From positions 5,505-69,504 of the forward strand of contig JAGKWZ010000004.1 in the NCBI GenBank assembly GCA_021151605.1: 64,000 bases of DNA, read 5' to 3'. Source of the DNA: Verrucomicrobiaceae bacterium. GTDB lineage: Bacteria > Verrucomicrobiota > Verrucomicrobiia > Verrucomicrobiales > Verrucomicrobiaceae. The notes below the pieces were generated by a model, which made no database searches, had not been told where the DNA came from, and saw nothing but the letters and a program-made list of their open reading frames with translations. The position numbers and the translations under genes are program-made. How positions within the stretch are numbered: position 1 is the first letter of the stretch; each line of letters begins with the position of its first letter. Shown piece after piece: positions 60,916 through 64,000 of the stretch.

Positions 60916-63420
60916 ATGCGCCCCCTCGCCCTCCTCCCTCTTTTCGTCTTCGCTTTGACGGCACATGCCGCCCCAAGCCCGAAGGACGCGGCTCAGAAAA
61001 TCGACGCCATCCTCCAGGCTGACTGGAAGAAGGCGAACCTCCAGGGCAACCCTGCTGTGGATGACAACACCTTCGTCCGCCGCCTTTACCTGGATGCCAT
61101 AGGCCGCATTCCAACGACTCGTGAAGCTGAGGCTTTCATCTCCTCCAAGGAGCCCGACAAGCGTGCCAAGCTGATCGACAAGCTCCTCGGTTCCGAAGCC
61201 TATGTGCAGCACATGTACAACTACTGGGCTGACGTGCTGCGCCTCACCTCCAATGGCAATCAGACCGGCGCGATCACCGGCTCCGCCTACATGAACTTCG
61301 TGAAGGACAGCCTGCGCACGAACAAGCCCTACGACCAGTTTGTCCGCGACATGGTCGCCGCTCAGGGCAAGGCCTGGGAGACAGGTGCCATCGGCTATTA
61401 CATGCGTGATCGTGGTATGCCTCTGGACAACATGGCCAACACCGTCCGCGTCTTCCTCGGCACCCGCATCGAGTGCGCCCAATGCCACAACCACCCCTTT
61501 GATAAATGGAGCCAGATGCAGTTCTACAAGATGGCTGCCTTCACCTACGGCGTGGAAACACAGGACTACAACGGCGGCACCGTCGGTGAAGTCCGCGATC
61601 TCCTCCGCGAGCAAGAACAGGAAGCCGTCAAGGCCATCGCCGAGCCGAAACGCCCTCAACGTCCTGATCGCCCAAAGATCAAAGGTCAGCTCACCAAAGA
61701 AGAGCGTCAGAAGCTGGAAAAGGACTATGTCGCCGCTATGCAGAAGTTTGCCGAGGCTGAGAAGACCTACGCGGTGCAGATGAAAGAGACCCGCGCCAAG
61801 CAGGAAGAAGTGCGCCAGAAGATCCGCAAGGAGCAGCGCAACTTCCAGGAGCCGATGAACGACATCCGCGACACCATGCGCTACACCAGCGTGAGCGAGC
61901 GGGATCGCAAAGTCACCCTGCCGCATGATTACCAATACAGCGACGCCAAGCCCAAGTCCGTCGTCACCGCTGGCACCATGATGGGCCACGAATGCGTCAC
62001 CCAGCCCGGCGAGACACCCCTTCAGGCCTATGCCCGCTGGATGACCAGCAAGGAGAATCCACGCTTCACCAGTGTCATCGCCAGCCGCCTGTGGAAGAAA
62101 GCCTTTGGCCTCGCCCTCATCGAGCCACTCGACGAGCTCATGGACGGCACCATCCCCATGATCCCCGAGCTGCAGACGCACCTCGAAGGACTCATGAAGG
62201 ATCTGAACTATGACATGAAGGCCTACCTGCGCGTGCTTTACAACACCAGCGCCTACCAGCGCCAGGTCACCCGTGAAGAGATCGCCCCCGGCATCGCCTA
62301 TCACTTCACCGGCCCCGTCCTCCGCCGCATGACCGCCGAGCAGATGTGGGACAGTTTTGTCACCCTCATCAATCCGAACCCGGACATGATCAATGCCTCC
62401 GCCCGTGAGCAGATCGAGCAGCGCATCCTCCAGGCCAAAAAGAACGCGGATGGCATCGAGGCCCTCAGCGTCGAGGAAGCCTATCGTGGCATGAAGATGG
62501 CCGCCGACATCTACGGCAAAAATCGCGAGCGCACCGACGCCAAACAGAAGCTCTACCTCGAAGCCCGCACCGCCCAGAAAGAGCTTCAGGAAAAGCTCGA
62601 TGCCACCAAGCCCGGCCCAGAACGCGAAGCCCTGGAAAAGCAGGTCGCTGAAGCTCAGAAAAAGGTCCAGGCCTACCGCAGCGAGGTGAACACCATCCAA
62701 GGCGAAGGTCGCCGGATGACCGCCGCCGAGGTCATCGTGCCCGGCCACAAGAAGCTCTACGAAAAAGTGACCGGCAAGCCTTACCAGAACGTCGCTTTGG
62801 CCAAAAACAGCGCCCCTGGCAGTGCTGAGATCCCTTCCATGATGGCAGGTGAAAGCATGATGATGATATCCAACGGCATCAAAGCCGAGCGCGTCAACGT
62901 CCCCGGTTACGACCGCAAGGAACTCACCCCCGAAGAGCGCAAAGCTGACGAAGAAAAGCGCCAGATCGCCTACAAAGAAGAGGCCGAGTATTACGGCATC
63001 CCCGAGAAGCAGCACCGCGACTACTTCCGCGCCCGTGCTCAGCAGTCCCGCGACTACCTCCGCGCCGCCGAGCTCGAAAGCCCTGCCCCCCGTGGCCATC
63101 CGCTGCGCGACTTCGGCCAGAGCGACCGCGAAACCATCGAAAACGCCAATTACGACGCCAGCGTGCCGCAGAGCCTCTTCATGATGAACGGCAACCTCAT
63201 GCCCAACATCCTGAGCAAATACAGCCAGCTCATGCTCGCCATCAGCAAGGCCCAGTATCCAGACGACAAGCTCGAAGCCGCTTACATGGCCATCCTCGCC
63301 CGCAAGCCGACCGCGAAGGAAAAAGAAGCCTGGGGCAAAGCCCAGGACACCGGCCTCAACACCACGGAAGACCTCATCTACGCCCTGCTGAACACCCAGC
63401 AGTTCATCTTCGTGCAGTAA
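60916..63420 (+). CDS. DUF1549/DUF1553 protein with coiled-coil insertions
   Basis: The start MRPLALLPLFVFALTAHAA (60916) gives 834 residues with a signal peptide. DUF1549 shows FVRRLYLDAIGRIPTTREAE and a heme-type CAQCHNHPFDKWSQ (C187-H191). Two Lys/Glu-rich coiled coils interrupt the usual layout: residues about 245-330 (KLEKDYVAAMQKFAEAEKTY) and about 550-610 (AQKELQEKLDATK). DUF1553 pieces are SVIASRLWKKAFGLALIEP and QSLFMMNGNLMPNI. Downstream, 74 bases on, starts a DUF1501 gene, the typical partner. It has no palindromic insert at the place seen in the other two. Confidence 0.9.
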   Translation: MRPLALLPLFVFALTAHAAPSPKDAAQKIDAILQADWKKANLQGNPAVDDNTFVRRLYLDAIGRIPTTREAEAFISSKEPDKRAKLIDKLLGSEAYVQHMYNYWADVLRLTSNGNQTGAITGSAYMNFVKDSLRTNKPYDQFVRDMVAAQGKAWETGAIGYYMRDRGMPLDNMANTVRVFLGTRIECAQCHNHPFDKWSQMQFYKMAAFTYGVETQDYNGGTVGEVRDLLREQEQEAVKAIAEPKRPQRPDRPKIKGQLTKEERQKLEKDYVAAMQKFAEAEKTYAVQMKETRAKQEEVRQKIRKEQRNFQEPMNDIRDTMRYTSVSERDRKVTLPHDYQYSDAKPKSVVTAGTMMGHECVTQPGETPLQAYARWMTSKENPRFTSVIASRLWKKAFGLALIEPLDELMDGTIPMIPELQTHLEGLMKDLNYDMKAYLRVLYNTSAYQRQVTREEIAPGIAYHFTGPVLRRMTAEQMWDSFVTLINPNPDMINASAREQIEQRILQAKKNADGIEALSVEEAYRGMKMAADIYGKNRERTDAKQKLYLEARTAQKELQEKLDATKPGPEREALEKQVAEAQKKVQAYRSEVNTIQGEGRRMTAAEVIVPGHKKLYEKVTGKPYQNVALAKNSAPGSAEIPSMMAGESMMMISNGIKAERVNVPGYDRKELTPEERKADEEKRQIAYKEEAEYYGIPEKQHRDYFRARAQQSRDYLRAAELESPAPRGHPLRDFGQSDRETIENANYDASVPQSLFMMNGNLMPNILSKYSQLMLAISKAQYPDDKLEAAYMAILARKPTAKEKEAWGKAQDTGLNTTEDLIYALLNTQQFIFVQ

Positions 63421-63494
63421 ACCGCGCCACGAGCCGTCAAGAAATCGTCAAAGAAGTCAAAAGTCAGAACTCCAAGCATCCAGAAAGCACCTCA

Positions 63495-64000
63495 ATGAAA
63501 CAAGAACTCGCCTCCAAACTCCTCCGCTCCGGCGAAATCACCCGCCGTGACTTTGCCGCCAAAACAGCCTCCTCGCTGCTTGGCGTCGGCCTCCTCGGCC
63601 AGTCCATGACCAGCAAGTCCTTCGCCGCCTTTGAGCATTCCTCGAAGCTGAAGCAGGTCCCGACCGCGAAGAACGTCATCTATTTGTACATGAGCGGCGG
63701 TCAGACCCACCTTGACACCTGGGATCCAAAGCCCGGCACCGCCACTGGCGGCCCTACAAAGGCCATCAAGACCAGCGCTGATGGCGTCCAGCTCGCTGAA
63801 AACCTGCCGCTGACCGCGCAGCAGATGCACCACGGCACTGTCATCCGCTCCCTCACCTCCACCCAGGGCGCGCATGAGCAGGGGAACTACATGATGCACA
63901 CCAGCTACGAGCTGCGTGGCACCATCCGCCACCCCGGCATGGGAGCCTGGCTGAACGTCTTCCAAGGCGGAGGTAATAGCACCCTCCCGAACTATGTCTA
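63495..64000 (+). CDS. DUF1501 protein, 3' end missing
   Basis: 168 codons are visible before the window ends. The protein begins MKQELASKLLRSGEITRRDF and continues with a Tat-type hydrophobic stretch (AAKTASSLLGVGLLG). The family opening is NVIYLYMSGGQTHLDTWDPK, followed by TVIRSLTSTQGAHEQGNYMM. It follows the DUF1549/DUF1553 gene after 74 bases, the classic pair arrangement, and is probably co-transcribed. Confidence 0.9.
   Translation, partial: MKQELASKLLRSGEITRRDFAAKTASSLLGVGLLGQSMTSKSFAAFEHSSKLKQVPTAKNVIYLYMSGGQTHLDTWDPKPGTATGGPTKAIKTSADGVQLAENLPLTAQQMHHGTVIRSLTSTQGAHEQGNYMMHTSYELRGTIRHPGMGAWLNVFQGGGNSTLPNYV

Noticed and set aside
60859..63099. A 746-residue open frame antisense to the DUF1549/DUF1553 gene
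   Set aside because: The sense frame has a signal peptide, family motifs and a heme motif; the antisense product is a hydrophobic, low-complexity mirror caused by biased codon use.

Overview
The window looks like a chromosomal segment of a member of the phylum Verrucomicrobiota, probably near Verrucomicrobiaceae/Prosthecobacter. This placement is inferred from gene content: several DUF1549/DUF1553 and DUF1501 secreted proteins, formylglycine-type sulfatases, alternative-complex-III genes, a long GreA fusion of a kind also known in Chlamydiae, and secreted proteins with Asp-rich TSP3-like motifs. No rRNA, tRNA, insertion sequence, prophage or CRISPR array was seen. Shine-Dalgarno sequences are mostly weak, so several starts were chosen from signal peptides and start/stop overlaps.

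Layout. 1-8.7 kb: a DUF1549/DUF1553 gene cut by the window edge, a GH26-like mannanase, an overlapping PepSY protein/histidine kinase/response regulator operon, and a DUF1501 protein. 8.7-21.4 kb, all on the minus strand: a respiratory block. It starts with ActE and ActF of alternative complex III, then a CcoN-like protein without its catalytic residues, a CcoO-like and another c-type cytochrome. A terminator follows, then an aa3-type oxidase set (CoxA, CoxC with a ~270-residue insertion, CoxD, two tiny membrane proteins, CoxB), heme A synthase and a diverged relative of it. 21.7-25.1 kb: a GreA fusion protein and trigger factor. 25.3-33.5 kb: DUF1501, a 42-bp tandem repeat carrying GCATGC palindromes, dihydroorotase, a serine hydrolase, a second DUF1549/DUF1553 protein, an SGNH hydrolase and PpnP.

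33.6-42.4 kb: an FKBP isomerase, two sulfatases, then a minus-strand run with KDG kinase, KDPG aldolase, a polysaccharide-lyase-like lipoprotein, IspF and a repeat-rich protein with no recognised family. Sulfatases, lyase and the KDG/KDPG steps fit breakdown of sulfated, uronate-containing polysaccharide. 42.5-50.1 kb: a kexin-like protease and a TetR-controlled export operon (FtsX-type permease, ATPase, adaptor, outer-membrane factor), with the same TTGACC-N3-GGTCAA palindrome before tetR and before the permease. 50.3-60.8 kb: an MbnP-like copper protein fused to a di-heme MauG/MbnH-like enzyme, followed by a 2884-residue protein that starts with a complete galactose-oxidase-type copper-radical domain and also carries a propeller and a two-heme c-type domain. 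60.9-64 kb: a DUF1549/DUF1553 gene followed by DUF1501, cut by the right edge.

The points most worth following up are: (1) the copper pair at 50.3-60.8 kb; (2) the apparently inactive CcoN homologue operating with ActE/ActF and CcoO; (3) a palindromic element read in frame at the same place in two DUF1549/DUF1553 genes; (4) the CoxC insertion; and (5) the 42-bp palindrome array.
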